From contig NZ_LR794158.1 in the NCBI RefSeq assembly GCF_902860225.1, forward strand, positions 1 through 64,000: a DNA stretch of 64,000 nt, given 5' to 3'. Of this stretch, positions 24,630 to 33,517 are shown one piece after another. The stretch's first letter is position 1; every line of letters starts with the position of its first letter. A program made the translations under genes and the position numbers. Under the pieces are notes generated by a model. That model ran no database searches. It was given only the letters and a program-made list of their open reading frames with translations, and was not told the DNA's origin. The DNA comes from Azoamicus ciliaticola (GTDB lineage Bacteria > Pseudomonadota > Gammaproteobacteria > UBA6186 > Azoamicaceae).

Positions 24630-26069
24630 ATGAGTAAAGTTTTTAAATTAGATGGAGCAAAATTATATCCATCTTTAACATTGCTTATTTTATTTATTTT
24701 AATGTGGTTTTTTTTACCTGTACCTAAGGGTGTTTCAGTTCAAGGTTGGCATCTTTTTATAATTTTTATTTTAACTATACTTGCATTAATCATAAATCCA
24801 TTACCTATGGGTGCAATAGCATTTTGTGCTATATCCGTAGTTGTTTTAACAAATACTTTGACGTTAAAATTAACTTTGACATGTTTTAGCTCAAATATTG
24901 TATGGTTAATTGTTTCAGCTTTCTTATTGGCTAAAGGTTTTATAAAAACTGGGTTAGGGTCAAGAATAGCATATTATTTTGTTTCTATTTTAGGAAAAAG
25001 TACGTTGGGGCTCGCTTATGGGTTAACCGCAGCCGAAGTTCTTTTCGCTCCTTTAATGCCAAGTAATACTGCTAGAGGTGCTGGTATTATTTATCCTATA
25101 ATAGATTCTTTGAATTCTGAATATGGTAGTAAGCCAGATGTTAATCCTGAAAAAGATACTAGAAAAAAAATTGGTAGTTATTTAATTAAACTTTTATATC
25201 AAATAAATGTTTTAACTAGTGCTATGTTTTTAACAGCTACAGCTGGAAATCCATTAATAGTTAGTATAGCTTCTAGCCAAGGTGTTGTAATTTCTTGGGG
25301 AACATGGGCAGTAGCTTGTATAGTGCCAGGACTAATATCTTTAATTGTTTTGCCTATGCTTTTATATATAATTTATCCACCAGAAATGAAATCTACTCCA
25401 GAAGCTCCTGCTTTTGCTAAAGCCAAATTGAAAGATTTGGGTCCTTTATCATCTGGAGAAAAAATAATGTTACTTGTTTTTGCTTTACTTTTAGGTTTAT
25501 GGGTTTTTGGTGAAAGAGTTGGTATAGATGCTACCACTGCAGCTTTATTTGGAATGGCAATTTTATTGATATCTGGTGTTTTAAGATGGGATGATGTTAT
25601 AAGTGAAACTAGAGCTTGGGACACTTTTATTTGGATGGCTGTTTTAATTTTATTATCTGATCAATTATCTAAGCTTGGCGTAACAGCATTTTTTGGTGAA
25701 AAGATGCAAAAAGGTGTTGCTAGTTTTAGTTGGGTAACTGTATTTCTAATAGTTGGGCTGTTTTATTTTTATGTTCATTATTTTTTTGCTAGCATGACTG
25801 CTCATATATCTGCTATGTATGGTACTTTTTTGGTTGTTTGTATAAATGCTGGTGTTCCTGCTATGCTTATAGCTTTATTTATGGGTGTTGGGTCAAGTTT
25901 AAGTGCTGGGTTAACACATTATGGTACTGGTACAGCTCCTGTTTATTTTAGTACAAAATATGTTACTATTACAGAATGGTGGAGAATTGGATTTATAGTA
26001 AGTGTTGTTAATCTTTTAATTTGGGGCTTTATTGGTAGCGCTTGGTGGAAAGTATTAGGTTATTGGTAA
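24630..26069 (+). CDS. DASS-family dicarboxylate transporter (2-oxoglutarate/malate translocator-like)
   Basis: A 479-residue protein with about twelve to fourteen membrane segments, of the divalent anion:Na+ symporter family (SLC13/CitT). The two SNT-type signatures are MPSNTARGAGIIYPI (near residues 143-157) and TAGNPLIVSIA. The C-terminal LTHYGTGTAPVYFS resembles the plastid 2-oxoglutarate/malate translocator branch. It brings in or exchanges C4/C5 dicarboxylates. I start at the ATG at 24630, which follows an AGAGG site; a GTG at 24600 gives a non-family leader. mdh begins 24 bp downstream, so malate uptake followed by oxidation is the simplest reading. Substrate and coupling ion are inferred. 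Confidence 0.9.
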   Translation: MSKVFKLDGAKLYPSLTLLILFILMWFFLPVPKGVSVQGWHLFIIFILTILALIINPLPMGAIAFCAISVVVLTNTLTLKLTLTCFSSNIVWLIVSAFLLAKGFIKTGLGSRIAYYFVSILGKSTLGLAYGLTAAEVLFAPLMPSNTARGAGIIYPIIDSLNSEYGSKPDVNPEKDTRKKIGSYLIKLLYQINVLTSAMFLTATAGNPLIVSIASSQGVVISWGTWAVACIVPGLISLIVLPMLLYIIYPPEMKSTPEAPAFAKAKLKDLGPLSSGEKIMLLVFALLLGLWVFGERVGIDATTAALFGMAILLISGVLRWDDVISETRAWDTFIWMAVLILLSDQLSKLGVTAFFGEKMQKGVASFSWVTVFLIVGLFYFYVHYFFASMTAHISAMYGTFLVVCINAGVPAMLIALFMGVGSSLSAGLTHYGTGTAPVYFSTKYVTITEWWRIGFIVSVVNLLIWGFIGSAWWKVLGYW

Positions 26070-26093
26070 AATTTTTTAAATTAGGAGTTTCAA

Positions 26094-27062
26094 ATGAGAA
26101 AAAAAATATCTTTAATTGGATCTGGTAATATAGGAAGTACTTTAGCACATTTATCTCTTTTAAAGAATTTGGGAGATGTTGTTTTATTTGATGTCGTCAG
26201 AGATATGGCGAAGGGTAAAGCGTTAGATTTATCTCAATGTGGGCCAATTGAAAATTACGATTTTAGTGTTATTGGTACAGATAGTTTTGAAGATATTAAA
26301 GGATCTGATGTTATTATAGTTACAGCTGGAGTTCCAAGAAAACCAGGTATGAGTAGAGATGATTTATTGGAAATTAATGGTAAAATTATGAAATCTGTCG
26401 GGGAAGGCATTAAAGCTTTTGCACCTTCAGCTTTTGTTATTTGTATAACAAATCCTTTAGATGTTATGGTAGGTGTTTTACAAAATTATTCTGGTATAAA
26501 AGATAATATGATAGTTGGTATGGCTGGTGTTCTAGATTCCGCAAGATTTAGAACTTTTTTAGCTTGGAAATTTAATGTATCAGTTAATGATGTTAATGCT
26601 TATGTTTTAGGTGGACATGGTGATACTATGGTTCCTTTAACTAAATTGAGCAATGTTTCAGGAGTCACTTTAGATAATTTAGTTAATATAGGAAAGATAA
26701 GTAGAGACGAATTAAATGCTATAGTTGATAGAACTAAGAAGGGTGGCGGAGAAATTGTTAATTTATTAAAAACAGGTTCTGCTTATTATGCGCCAGCTGC
26801 ATCTGCTATACTTATGGCTGAGTCTTTTCTATTAGATAAAAAACGTATTCTTCCATGCGCTGTTAAGTTAATGAAAGGACAATATGGTGTTACTGAAAAT
26901 CTTTTTGTTGGAGTTCCTGTTAAAATTGGTAGTAATGGAGTAGAGGAAGTTATTGAAGTTCCTTTAACAGATAGTGAAAAAGAAGTTTTAAATCATTCCA
27001 TAGATTCAGTAGTTGAGCTTAATAAATCTTGGGCTGCTATCAAATCTAAATTAAATATTTAA
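26094..27062 (+). CDS. mdh: malate dehydrogenase (LDH-like type)
   Basis: NAD-dependent malate to oxaloacetate oxidation. The Rossmann loop GSGNIGSTLA is followed by substrate arginines in VPRKPGMSRDDLLEIN (an Arg in place of the lactate-dehydrogenase Gln gives malate specificity), ITNPLDVMV, DSARFR and the catalytic His in GGHGDTMVP. 322 residues. It is the LDH-like MDH common in alphaproteobacteria, not the 312-residue E. coli type or the cytosolic type usual in gammaproteobacteria, so it may have been acquired by transfer. A TAGGAG site precedes it. It pairs with the upstream transporter to feed NADH to respiration. Confidence 0.95.
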   Translation: MRKKISLIGSGNIGSTLAHLSLLKNLGDVVLFDVVRDMAKGKALDLSQCGPIENYDFSVIGTDSFEDIKGSDVIIVTAGVPRKPGMSRDDLLEINGKIMKSVGEGIKAFAPSAFVICITNPLDVMVGVLQNYSGIKDNMIVGMAGVLDSARFRTFLAWKFNVSVNDVNAYVLGGHGDTMVPLTKLSNVSGVTLDNLVNIGKISRDELNAIVDRTKKGGGEIVNLLKTGSAYYAPAASAILMAESFLLDKKRILPCAVKLMKGQYGVTENLFVGVPVKIGSNGVEEVIEVPLTDSEKEVLNHSIDSVVELNKSWAAIKSKLNI

Positions 27063-27070
27063 GTTTTTTT

Positions 27071-27110
27071 ATAGAAGAATGTATTTATTTATATTCTTCT
27101 ATTTTTTTTA
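27071..27110. terminator. bidirectional terminator between mdh and rsmA
   Basis: Perfect 10-bp arms ATAGAAGAAT (27071-27080) and ATTCTTCTAT (27093-27102) around a 12-nt loop. A T-run follows on the + strand (27102-27109) and a T-run precedes the left arm on the + strand (27064-27070); read on the minus strand that run is A-rich, so the fit is better for mdh than for rsmA. It lies between convergent genes; the rsmA stop is in the loop. Confidence 0.65.
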
Positions 27111-27852
27111 TATGTTTGTAAATATTTAAAAATTCTTTAATTGAAAGTTGTTTAGGGCGTAAGTCTGTGTTTTTTATTACATTTTCATCCTTTATTTCCT
27201 TTATTGATTTTTTTATTTTTTTTCTTTGATTATTAAATGCTTGTGTTAATATATTGTTAAATAAATTAATATCTTTAATTTCATTTGTACATTTTTTTGG
27301 GGTTAATTTTATAAACGACGATGTTATTTTTGGTATCGGATAAAATGAATTTGGTTTTATATCATACATTTTTTCTATTTCAAAAAAAAATTGTATTTTG
27401 ATTGCTAGTTTATTTTGATCATTCTTTTTGAATGTTATTTTTTCAGCAATTTCTTTTTGCACTATAAAGTGTATATCTTTTATATTTTTTTTAAAGTCCG
27501 TTAGCATTAAAATAATTTTTGTCGATATTTTATATGGTAAATTTCCTATAATTCTTATTTTTTTATGCTTTTTTACAATGTCTTTTATATTAAATTTTAA
27601 TATATCATCATTATGAATGCTTGATTTATTTTTATTTATTGTTTTTTCTAATTCTTTTATAAATTTTTTATCCACTTCTATAAAATAGCTTTTTTTTGAT
27701 AAGAATGAAATTTCTGAGCTTATACTGCCTTCTCCGGCACCTATTTCTATTACTATATCATCTTTTTCAATATTAATAGATTTTAGTATTTTATTTTTAA
27801 TATTTTGGTCTATTAAAAAATTTTGACCTAAATATTTTTTAAAGATTGTCAT
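27085..27852 (-). CDS. rsmA: 16S rRNA dimethyladenosine methyltransferase RsmA (KsgA)
   Basis: Dimethylates A1518 and A1519 in helix 45 of 16S rRNA, a late 30S assembly checkpoint. Motifs are KKYLGQNFLIDQN, SAM-binding IEIGAGEGSIS, FIEVDKKF, and catalytic motif IV GNLPYKIST. The C-terminal domain has the family FYPIPKITSSFIKL and LTQAFNNQRKKIKKS. 255 residues against 273. It follows surA by 3 bp; pdxA, which normally separates them, is absent. Confidence 0.96.
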   Translation of the reverse strand: MTIFKKYLGQNFLIDQNIKNKILKSINIEKDDIVIEIGAGEGSISSEISFLSKKSYFIEVDKKFIKELEKTINKNKSSIHNDDILKFNIKDIVKKHKKIRIIGNLPYKISTKIILMLTDFKKNIKDIHFIVQKEIAEKITFKKNDQNKLAIKIQFFFEIEKMYDIKPNSFYPIPKITSSFIKLTPKKCTNEIKDINLFNNILTQAFNNQRKKIKKSIKEIKDENVIKNTDLRPKQLSIKEFLNIYKHIKKIEEYK

Positions 27853-27855
27853 TAT

Positions 27856-29088
27856 TTAATTATAATATTTTACGTATATATTTTTGCTTATTTTATCTTC
27901 AAATTGCTGATTTAATAATTTAATTTTTTCTTTAATTATATTTTGTACAATATACCAATATATATTGTTTTGTTGGTCAAATATTTTATCTAATATTTTT
28001 ATTATATACCAACCAGTTTCTGTTTCTATTATGTTACTCGTTTCATTTATGTTTAAATTTCTTATTTTTTCATAAACTAGTGGATCTGTTTCATTTTTGT
28101 CTAACCAACATGTTTTACTTTTAGAAGTGAATATTTTTTTAATATTGATTTTTTTAAATTCTTTATTAAATTCTAAAAAGTTCAATGTATTTTTTTTCTC
28201 ACATAATTTTTTTTTCTGTATTGTATGGTAACTTATTTTAATAGATGATTTATAATTTTCTGTTTTATTTCTTTTTTTAATTATTTTGTATATATACACA
28301 TAATCATCCATAAAAAATGGTCCCATTAAATTTTCTTTGAAATTTTTATCTAAATGAAATCGTAAAAAATGGTATATTTTATTTTTTGGATTATTTAAAT
28401 CCACTAATTTACAAGTTAATCCTGTAAGAGTTGGATATAAATTTAACTTAATTTTATCTATATCTGATTCTTTTTCTAAATTATTTATTACATTTTTCAT
28501 AATCTTGAAATGATTTTTATTTCTTTTTCTCATGAAAGAAATTTCCATTACTTGTATCTCATAGAAATTTTTAGCGTAATCTTTATAATTAGAAATGTTA
28601 AAAAAATTTAATATTTCTTTATCAGATAATATTAATTCTTCTGAGATTATGTTTTTTTGCATGTTATTTAAGGTTAAATTATTTATTATAAATTCTTTAA
28701 TATATTTATCTTTTATTTTATATTTTTTTTCTATTAAATTTTTAAATTGGTTGAGTGATATGTATTTTCTTTCTGCTGAATCTTTGTATATTAAATCTAA
28801 AGATTCTCTATTTAGCGTTATACTATATTCTTTGATTAAATGATTATATGTATTAACCATTGTTAATTCTTTAATTATTTTATTTTTAAGATCAATTTTA
28901 TTAATTTTTTCTTTATTTGAAAATAATTTTACTATGTTGCAGTAGTTATTAATTTTAGATTTAAATGTTGGAATTTCATTTGTGTTTAAAATTATTTTTT
29001 CATTTTTTATATAATTTGGATATGCTGTATTTATCAGAATTATTGATAAAATTATAAATAATATATTTTTTATAAGTATTGTTTTCAT
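27856..29088 (-). CDS. surA: periplasmic chaperone/PPIase SurA
   Basis: SurA escorts outer-membrane porins through the periplasm. The 410-residue protein has a signal peptide (MKTILIKNILFIILS, then LINTAYPN). A SurA N-terminal domain follows (residues about 30-170, with NTYNHLIKEYSI and LNRESLDLIY). Two degraded parvulin-like repeats end in YIYKIIKKRNK and GWYIIKILDK, and a short C-terminal helix closes the protein. The length is near E. coli (428). I start at the ATG at 29088, 8 bp after dnaN; the ATG at 29130 would overlap dnaN and spoil the signal peptide. The parvulin repeats may no longer be catalytic. Its retention fits the OprP-type porin at 45 kb. Identification relies partly on synteny with rsmA. 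Confidence 0.82.
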   Translation of the reverse strand: MKTILIKNILFIILSIILINTAYPNYIKNEKIILNTNEIPTFKSKINNYCNIVKLFSNKEKINKIDLKNKIIKELTMVNTYNHLIKEYSITLNRESLDLIYKDSAERKYISLNQFKNLIEKKYKIKDKYIKEFIINNLTLNNMQKNIISEELILSDKEILNFFNISNYKDYAKNFYEIQVMEISFMRKRNKNHFKIMKNVINNLEKESDIDKIKLNLYPTLTGLTCKLVDLNNPKNKIYHFLRFHLDKNFKENLMGPFFMDDYVYIYKIIKKRNKTENYKSSIKISYHTIQKKKLCEKKNTLNFLEFNKEFKKINIKKIFTSKSKTCWLDKNETDPLVYEKIRNLNINETSNIIETETGWYIIKILDKIFDQQNNIYWYIVQNIIKEKIKLLNQQFEDKISKNIYVKYYN

Positions 29089-29096
29089 ATTTTTTT

Positions 29097-30188
29097 TTAT
29101 ATTTTTAATGGTAGTGTTACGTATATGCAATTTAAATTTTTTTCTTTTATTATTAAAAAGGTTTTATTTTCTGGAACTATTATTTCAGTTTTATCAGATT
29201 TTATTATTTTTGATATAATGTTAATGTGTTTAAAATTTAAGTTTAAGTTTAATTCTTGACCGAATAAATGTGCTTTTAAAGTTACTACACCTTTTTCTGA
29301 TTTTTGTTTTACAGTTAGCATTATTTTATTAACTTTAGAATTTAATACAAGTATATTGTTAGTACATATTGTTTTTAATAAGTTTATCGCTTTATTTAAA
29401 TCATAAGTTTCTAATATTATTTTTGTGAATTTTTCATATTTTATATTTATTAAGTTATTTTCATATATTTCATTTATTAACCTAGTTGTTAATGTTATTT
29501 TGCTATTTATTATTTTTATATAACTTTCTGTTATATTTATAATATTAATTTCATTTTCTTGATATGTATTTATAAATTCTTTAATTAATATTTTTGGAAT
29601 AATTATTTTCAACCTGTTGTTGCATTCTTTTATTAAAATTTGCGAAAAAGATGTTTTCACTCCGTCGGAGGCTATTGCATTTATACTATTATTATTTATA
29701 TCTATTAATATACCATTTAAAAAATCTTCTTGATTGTTTTCAGACATGGTTACAAATGGATATTGGAATAGTAGTTTTAAATCTGAAGATATAATTTTTG
29801 TTTTAAATAATATTTTTTTTTCAGTTCTAAAAGATGGAAAGCTAGAACTATATAAAAGTGGAACTTCGAAAATGCTGTTTTTTGTATGTATTTCCGTAGA
29901 ATTATTTGTTTTTATTATTTTTATTTCAGAGTTATCTTTTATTGATCTACATATATTATATATTAGATCATATTTTAATATTACATCTACATTTTCTTCA
30001 ATTGAATCTTTTATTTCTTTATATGTAACAATTTCTATGTCTTCGTTTATTGAAATGCAAAAAACTTTGTTTTTTATTTTTTTTAATAAAATGCTTAAAG
30101 ATATTATGTCTTTTTGTGTTGTGGATACTCCTCCTTCTACAATTCTAAGCATTTCTATTAGATCTTTTGGTTTAATTTTTATTTCCAT
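29097..30188 (-). CDS. dnaN: DNA polymerase III beta sliding clamp
   Basis: A ring-shaped processivity clamp of 363 residues (E. coli 366), made of three similar domains. Visible landmarks are MLRIVEGGVSTTQKD in domain 1, NGILIDINNNSINAIASDG(V/K) in domain 2, and the C-terminal strand NCIYVTLPLKI, which matches the YVVMPMRL ending of the family that forms part of the partner-binding pocket. It starts 1 bp after dnaA. recF and gyrB are not downstream; surA follows instead. Confidence 0.95.
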   Translation of the reverse strand: MEIKIKPKDLIEMLRIVEGGVSTTQKDIISLSILLKKIKNKVFCISINEDIEIVTYKEIKDSIEENVDVILKYDLIYNICRSIKDNSEIKIIKTNNSTEIHTKNSIFEVPLLYSSSFPSFRTEKKILFKTKIISSDLKLLFQYPFVTMSENNQEDFLNGILIDINNNSINAIASDGVKTSFSQILIKECNNRLKIIIPKILIKEFINTYQENEINIINITESYIKIINSKITLTTRLINEIYENNLINIKYEKFTKIILETYDLNKAINLLKTICTNNILVLNSKVNKIMLTVKQKSEKGVVTLKAHLFGQELNLNLNFKHINIISKIIKSDKTEIIVPENKTFLIIKEKNLNCIYVTLPLKI

Positions 30189-30189
30189 A

Positions 30190-31227
30190 TTATTTTATTA
30201 TATTGTTTTTTATATTTTGAATGTCATTTTTTATATTTATGTCTTTTTCTATTAAAATTTTTATTTTTTTATATGAATACATTATATTCGAATTTGTGTA
30301 TTCTCCTAATAGAGGACTTAGTTCTGAAAATGTTTTATTTGTAAGCGTTTTGCATAGATAAAATATTATTTGTCTTACTAAAACTATATTTTTTTGTCTT
30401 TTTTTGTTTTTAATTTTTTCTATATCCATATTATAATATGCTAACGTGTTTTTAATTATATTATCTATAGATATTTGTTTTTTAATTTTTGTGTATTTTT
30501 CATTTTTTATTATTTTTATTATTAGTCCATTTTCTATTAATTTTTTGGTGTTTTTATTTATATTTTTAAGTTTATTGAAATTTTCATTTGCTGTTATTAT
30601 TAATTGGATGTTATTTTTTATAATTAATTCTAATGTTTTTTGTAAAATTTGTTGGGATTTTAAATTTATTTTGATTAAATTTATTTCTTCTATTATTAGT
30701 AATTTGTTATTTTTAAATAAATTTTCTAAATTAATTATGTCATTTTTTATTATTGTATATTTAACATTTTTATTTGAGTTTGTTAAATTATTTATTATAA
30801 AATTTATTATGTTGTTTTTATTTGTATTTTTTTCTTCATATATGTATATTGGATTATATAATATTCCTGGATTTTTTATTGTCATAAAAATCGCTGATTT
30901 AGCAAAATTATTAACATTCTTTAATTCATTTTTTCTATTTTTTTCTATATTTTGTTTAGTTTGTTTAATTTGTTTAATTGATCCAATTATTATTTTTATT
31001 TTATAATTGTCATCACTTATATTTTGTATTACATTTTTTATTATTGATAAATAATTTTTTTCTATTTTTTCTTTAATATAATTATTAGGACTTAATAATA
31101 TAAGTGTTTTTTCTTCAATATATGCTTGTAATGGACATATATATTCTATAAAGTTTTTCATTGGTATCGTGTTTTGTAAGTATTTTGTGCAGGTTTGCCA
31201 AAAAATATTTTTTATTTTTTTGTTCAT
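30190..31227 (-). CDS. dnaA: DnaA-like initiator, degenerate (no P-loop)
   Basis: Identified by position (dnaA-dnaN, divergent from rpmH) and by residual similarity: domain I FWQTCTKYLQNTIP, the NPGILYNPIYIY approach to the ATPase core, and domain IV VRQIIFYLCKTLTNKTFSELS. It has 345 residues against 467 in E. coli. The Walker A loop (GxxGxGKT in family members) is replaced by EEKNTNKNN at residues 131-139. Walker B, normally LLIDD, reads LLIIEE, and the DnaA-box signature GGRDHTTV reads GEYTNSNIM. ATP-dependent melting and classical DnaA-box binding are therefore doubtful. It may work in a reduced way or be decaying. The reading frame is open from end to end, so there is still selection for a protein. 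Confidence 0.83.
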   Translation of the reverse strand: MNKKIKNIFWQTCTKYLQNTIPMKNFIEYICPLQAYIEEKTLILLSPNNYIKEKIEKNYLSIIKNVIQNISDDNYKIKIIIGSIKQIKQTKQNIEKNRKNELKNVNNFAKSAIFMTIKNPGILYNPIYIYEEKNTNKNNIINFIINNLTNSNKNVKYTIIKNDIINLENLFKNNKLLIIEEINLIKINLKSQQILQKTLELIIKNNIQLIITANENFNKLKNINKNTKKLIENGLIIKIIKNEKYTKIKKQISIDNIIKNTLAYYNMDIEKIKNKKRQKNIVLVRQIIFYLCKTLTNKTFSELSPLLGEYTNSNIMYSYKKIKILIEKDINIKNDIQNIKNNIIK

Positions 31228-31301
31228 ATATAATAAAAGTTGATTTTAAAATTTTTATATGTTTAATTATTTTATTATATATATTTTTTTGAGATTTTTA
31301 A

Positions 31302-31436
31302 ATGAAAAGAACTTATCAACCTAATGTAAGAAAAATGAAAAAAAAACATGGGTTTAGAATTAGGATGAAAACAAAATCCGGAAGAAATGTTTTGAAAGCT
31401 AGAAGAAGAAAAGGAAGATATGTTTTAGCAAAATAA
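31302..31436 (+). CDS. rpmH: 50S ribosomal protein bL34
   Basis: 44 residues with the invariant start MKRTYQPNVRKMKKKHGFR and ending GRNVLKARRRKGRYVLAK, too short for a typical ORF cutoff. It is divergent from dnaA across 74 bp of almost pure A+T that contains no recognisable DnaA boxes. It heads rpmH-rnpA-yidD-yidC. Confidence 0.97.
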   Translation: MKRTYQPNVRKMKKKHGFRIRMKTKSGRNVLKARRRKGRYVLAK

Positions 31437-31445
31437 TTTTTATAT

Positions 31446-31679
31446 ATGTTCATTAGTATTGTTTTAGATGGTTTTTTGTTTTTCGGTAAACGCCCTTCAA
31501 TTAGTAAAATTTATTTTATAAAAGTTTATAAAAAGGTTGTATATTTTTCAGTGGTTAGGCGTTTTTTAAGAAGAAAAATAAAAGGATTTTTAAAAAAAAA
31601 TATATGGAATGATTTTTTTACTTTATTTATTCCGTATAAGTTTTCTTTATTCTTGTACTTTTGTATATTTATTTTATAA
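31446..31679 (+). CDS. rnpA: RNase P protein component, reduced
   Basis: A 77-residue basic/aromatic protein in the rnpA position between rpmH and yidD. The central VVYFSVVRRFLRRKIKGFLKK resembles the RNR signature helix of RnpA (usually RNRVKRRIRE), preceded by a strand like the family GLTVSKK segment. It is far shorter than the usual 110-120 residues; the N-terminal strand part is trimmed. RnpA helps the RNA subunit bind pre-tRNA. The call depends mostly on synteny. It overlaps yidD by 1 bp (TAATG). Confidence 0.6.
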   Translation: MFISIVLDGFLFFGKRPSISKIYFIKVYKKVVYFSVVRRFLRRKIKGFLKKNIWNDFFTLFIPYKFSLFLYFCIFIL

Positions 31680-31885
31680 TGAAATTTTTTTTAATTCTTT
31701 TTGTTAAATTTTATAAGTTTTTTTTAAGTCCTTTTATTTTAAGTTCGTGTAAATTTTATCCTAGTTGTTCAATTTATTTTAATTTAGTTTTAATTAAATA
31801 TGGTTTTTTAACAGCGTTTTTTTTAATTCTTAAAAGAATTTTTAAATGTTTTTTTTTAAATGGTGGATATGATCCATCACCTTGA
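31679..31885 (+). CDS. yidD: membrane protein insertion efficiency factor YidD
   Basis: 68 residues. It has a hydrophobic N-terminus, then the family pattern LSSCKFYPSCSIYF and the C-terminal NGGYDPSP, both diagnostic of YidD. I start at the ATG at 31679 in TAATG context with rnpA; an earlier in-frame ATG at 31661 lies inside rnpA. It assists YidC-mediated insertion and precedes yidC by 13 bp. Confidence 0.93.
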   Translation: MKFFLILFVKFYKFFLSPFILSSCKFYPSCSIYFNLVLIKYGFLTAFFLILKRIFKCFFLNGGYDPSP

Positions 31886-31898
31886 ATTTTTATAGTTT

Positions 31899-33512
31899 AT
31901 GATTAAAAATATTAAATATATTTTGTGGTTTTTTTTATTTTTTTTGTTTTTCATTTTGTTTAATGCTTGGAAAAATGAAAAAAAAATAGTAGATAATTTA
32001 GATTTAAGTTATGCAGAAACTAATTTAAATAATGTTAAATCTGATGGTGATATTATTTTTTCACAAAGTTTTAAAGAGTATGATAATACAAATGAAGAAC
32101 TTATAAATATTAGCACTAGTTTAGTCGATGTTAAGATAAATCCATTGACCGGTGATTTTTCTAATTTAGTTTTAAAGAAATATTTAAATGATATAAATGG
32201 TGAAAATGGAGTTGTTGTTTTAGATAAAACTGATGAACGTTTTTATTATGGACAATCAGGCGTTATTAGCAATCAATTTTATGATAAACCGGTTTTTGAT
32301 AAGAAATTTTTATCAAATTTTAGTTATGAAGTAAAAGATGATTCTTCAAATGTTTTTGTTATTTTAAAATATGAGGTTGGAGAAAATATTTTTCTGTATA
32401 AAGTATATACTTTTAGGTCTTATTCTTATGAAATAGGAGTGGATTTTTATATTCAAAATAATAGTAGTAGTGATGTTTTTTTTAAGCATTATGGTCTTCT
32501 TAGGTATAAAAAAGATAAAACTAGTTCTGGCATTTTGGATTCTGGCATTAGATCTTATGAAGGTGGAGCAGTTTATACTGATAGTAAGCCGTATAAAAAA
32601 ATTTCTTTTGATGAACTTAAGGAAAAAAATTTTTCATATACTGGTGTTGGTGGATGGATAGCTTTTTTAGAAAGATATTTTATTTCCGCTTGGATACCTG
32701 ATAAAGATAATGAATATATATATATAGCTGAAAAAGTTCTAGACAAAATTTATTCTTTTAAATATTTAAGTTTTAGTGATTTAAAAGTTAATTCTAATGA
32801 ATGTTCGCATGTTTACACCACATTATTTGTTGGGCCTAAATCCAATTCTTTTATTAATAATTTGTCTAAAGGATTAGAATTATCAATAGATTATGGTATT
32901 TTTTGGCCAATTGCAAGTCCTATATTTTTTTTACTTAGTTATATTTTTTCTTTTATAGGAAATTGGGGTTTTTCTATAGTTTTAATAACTCTTATAATTA
33001 AACTTATGTTTTTTAATTTGTCTTCTATTAGTTATAGATCTATGGGAAATATGAAAAAATTGCAACCTAGGTTAGAATTATTAAAAGAGCAATATAAAGA
33101 TGATAAGACTCAATTTGGTAATGCTGTAATGAATCTTTATAAAAAAGAGAATGTTAATCCGCTTAGTGGATGTTTGCCTGTTCTAGTACAAGTGCCAGTT
33201 TTTATATCTTTATATTATGTTTTGTTAGAAAGCATAGAATTGAGGCATGCCCCATTCTTATTTTGGATAAATGATTTATCTAGTAAAGATATTTATTATA
33301 TATTACCGGTTTTTATGAGTTTAACTATGTTTATACAACAAAAGATGAATCCTCCAATTCAAGATCAATTTCAAGCTAAAGTTATGATGTTTTTGCCTGT
33401 AGTGTTTTTATTTTTGTTTTTGCAATTTCCTTCTGGATTAATTTTGTATTGGATTGTTAATAACGTATTATCAATATTACAACAATATGTTATTGTTAAA
33501 AACATTTTATAA
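31899..33512 (+). CDS. yidC: membrane protein insertase YidC
   Basis: 537 residues, near E. coli (548). There is an N-terminal membrane helix (residues 5-24) and a large periplasmic beta domain (about 45-320). The conserved insertase core follows, with NWGFSIVLITLIIKLMFFNLSSISYRSM (hydrophilic-groove helix) and MKKLQPRLELLKEQYKDD (coiled-coil loop), then NPLSGCLPVLVQVPVFISLY and a last helix before ILQQYVI. It inserts proteins such as the AtpE c subunit encoded 5 kb downstream. mnmE starts 5 bp later. Confidence 0.97.
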   Translation: MIKNIKYILWFFLFFLFFILFNAWKNEKKIVDNLDLSYAETNLNNVKSDGDIIFSQSFKEYDNTNEELINISTSLVDVKINPLTGDFSNLVLKKYLNDINGENGVVVLDKTDERFYYGQSGVISNQFYDKPVFDKKFLSNFSYEVKDDSSNVFVILKYEVGENIFLYKVYTFRSYSYEIGVDFYIQNNSSSDVFFKHYGLLRYKKDKTSSGILDSGIRSYEGGAVYTDSKPYKKISFDELKEKNFSYTGVGGWIAFLERYFISAWIPDKDNEYIYIAEKVLDKIYSFKYLSFSDLKVNSNECSHVYTTLFVGPKSNSFINNLSKGLELSIDYGIFWPIASPIFFLLSYIFSFIGNWGFSIVLITLIIKLMFFNLSSISYRSMGNMKKLQPRLELLKEQYKDDKTQFGNAVMNLYKKENVNPLSGCLPVLVQVPVFISLYYVLLESIELRHAPFLFWINDLSSKDIYYILPVFMSLTMFIQQKMNPPIQDQFQAKVMMFLPVVFLFLFLQFPSGLILYWIVNNVLSILQQYVIVKNIL

Positions 33513-33517
33513 AAATT

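Noticed and set aside
31228..31301. oriC between dnaA and rpmH
   Set aside because: The gap is only 74 bp with no DnaA-box-like 9-mers, and strand composition does not change across it.
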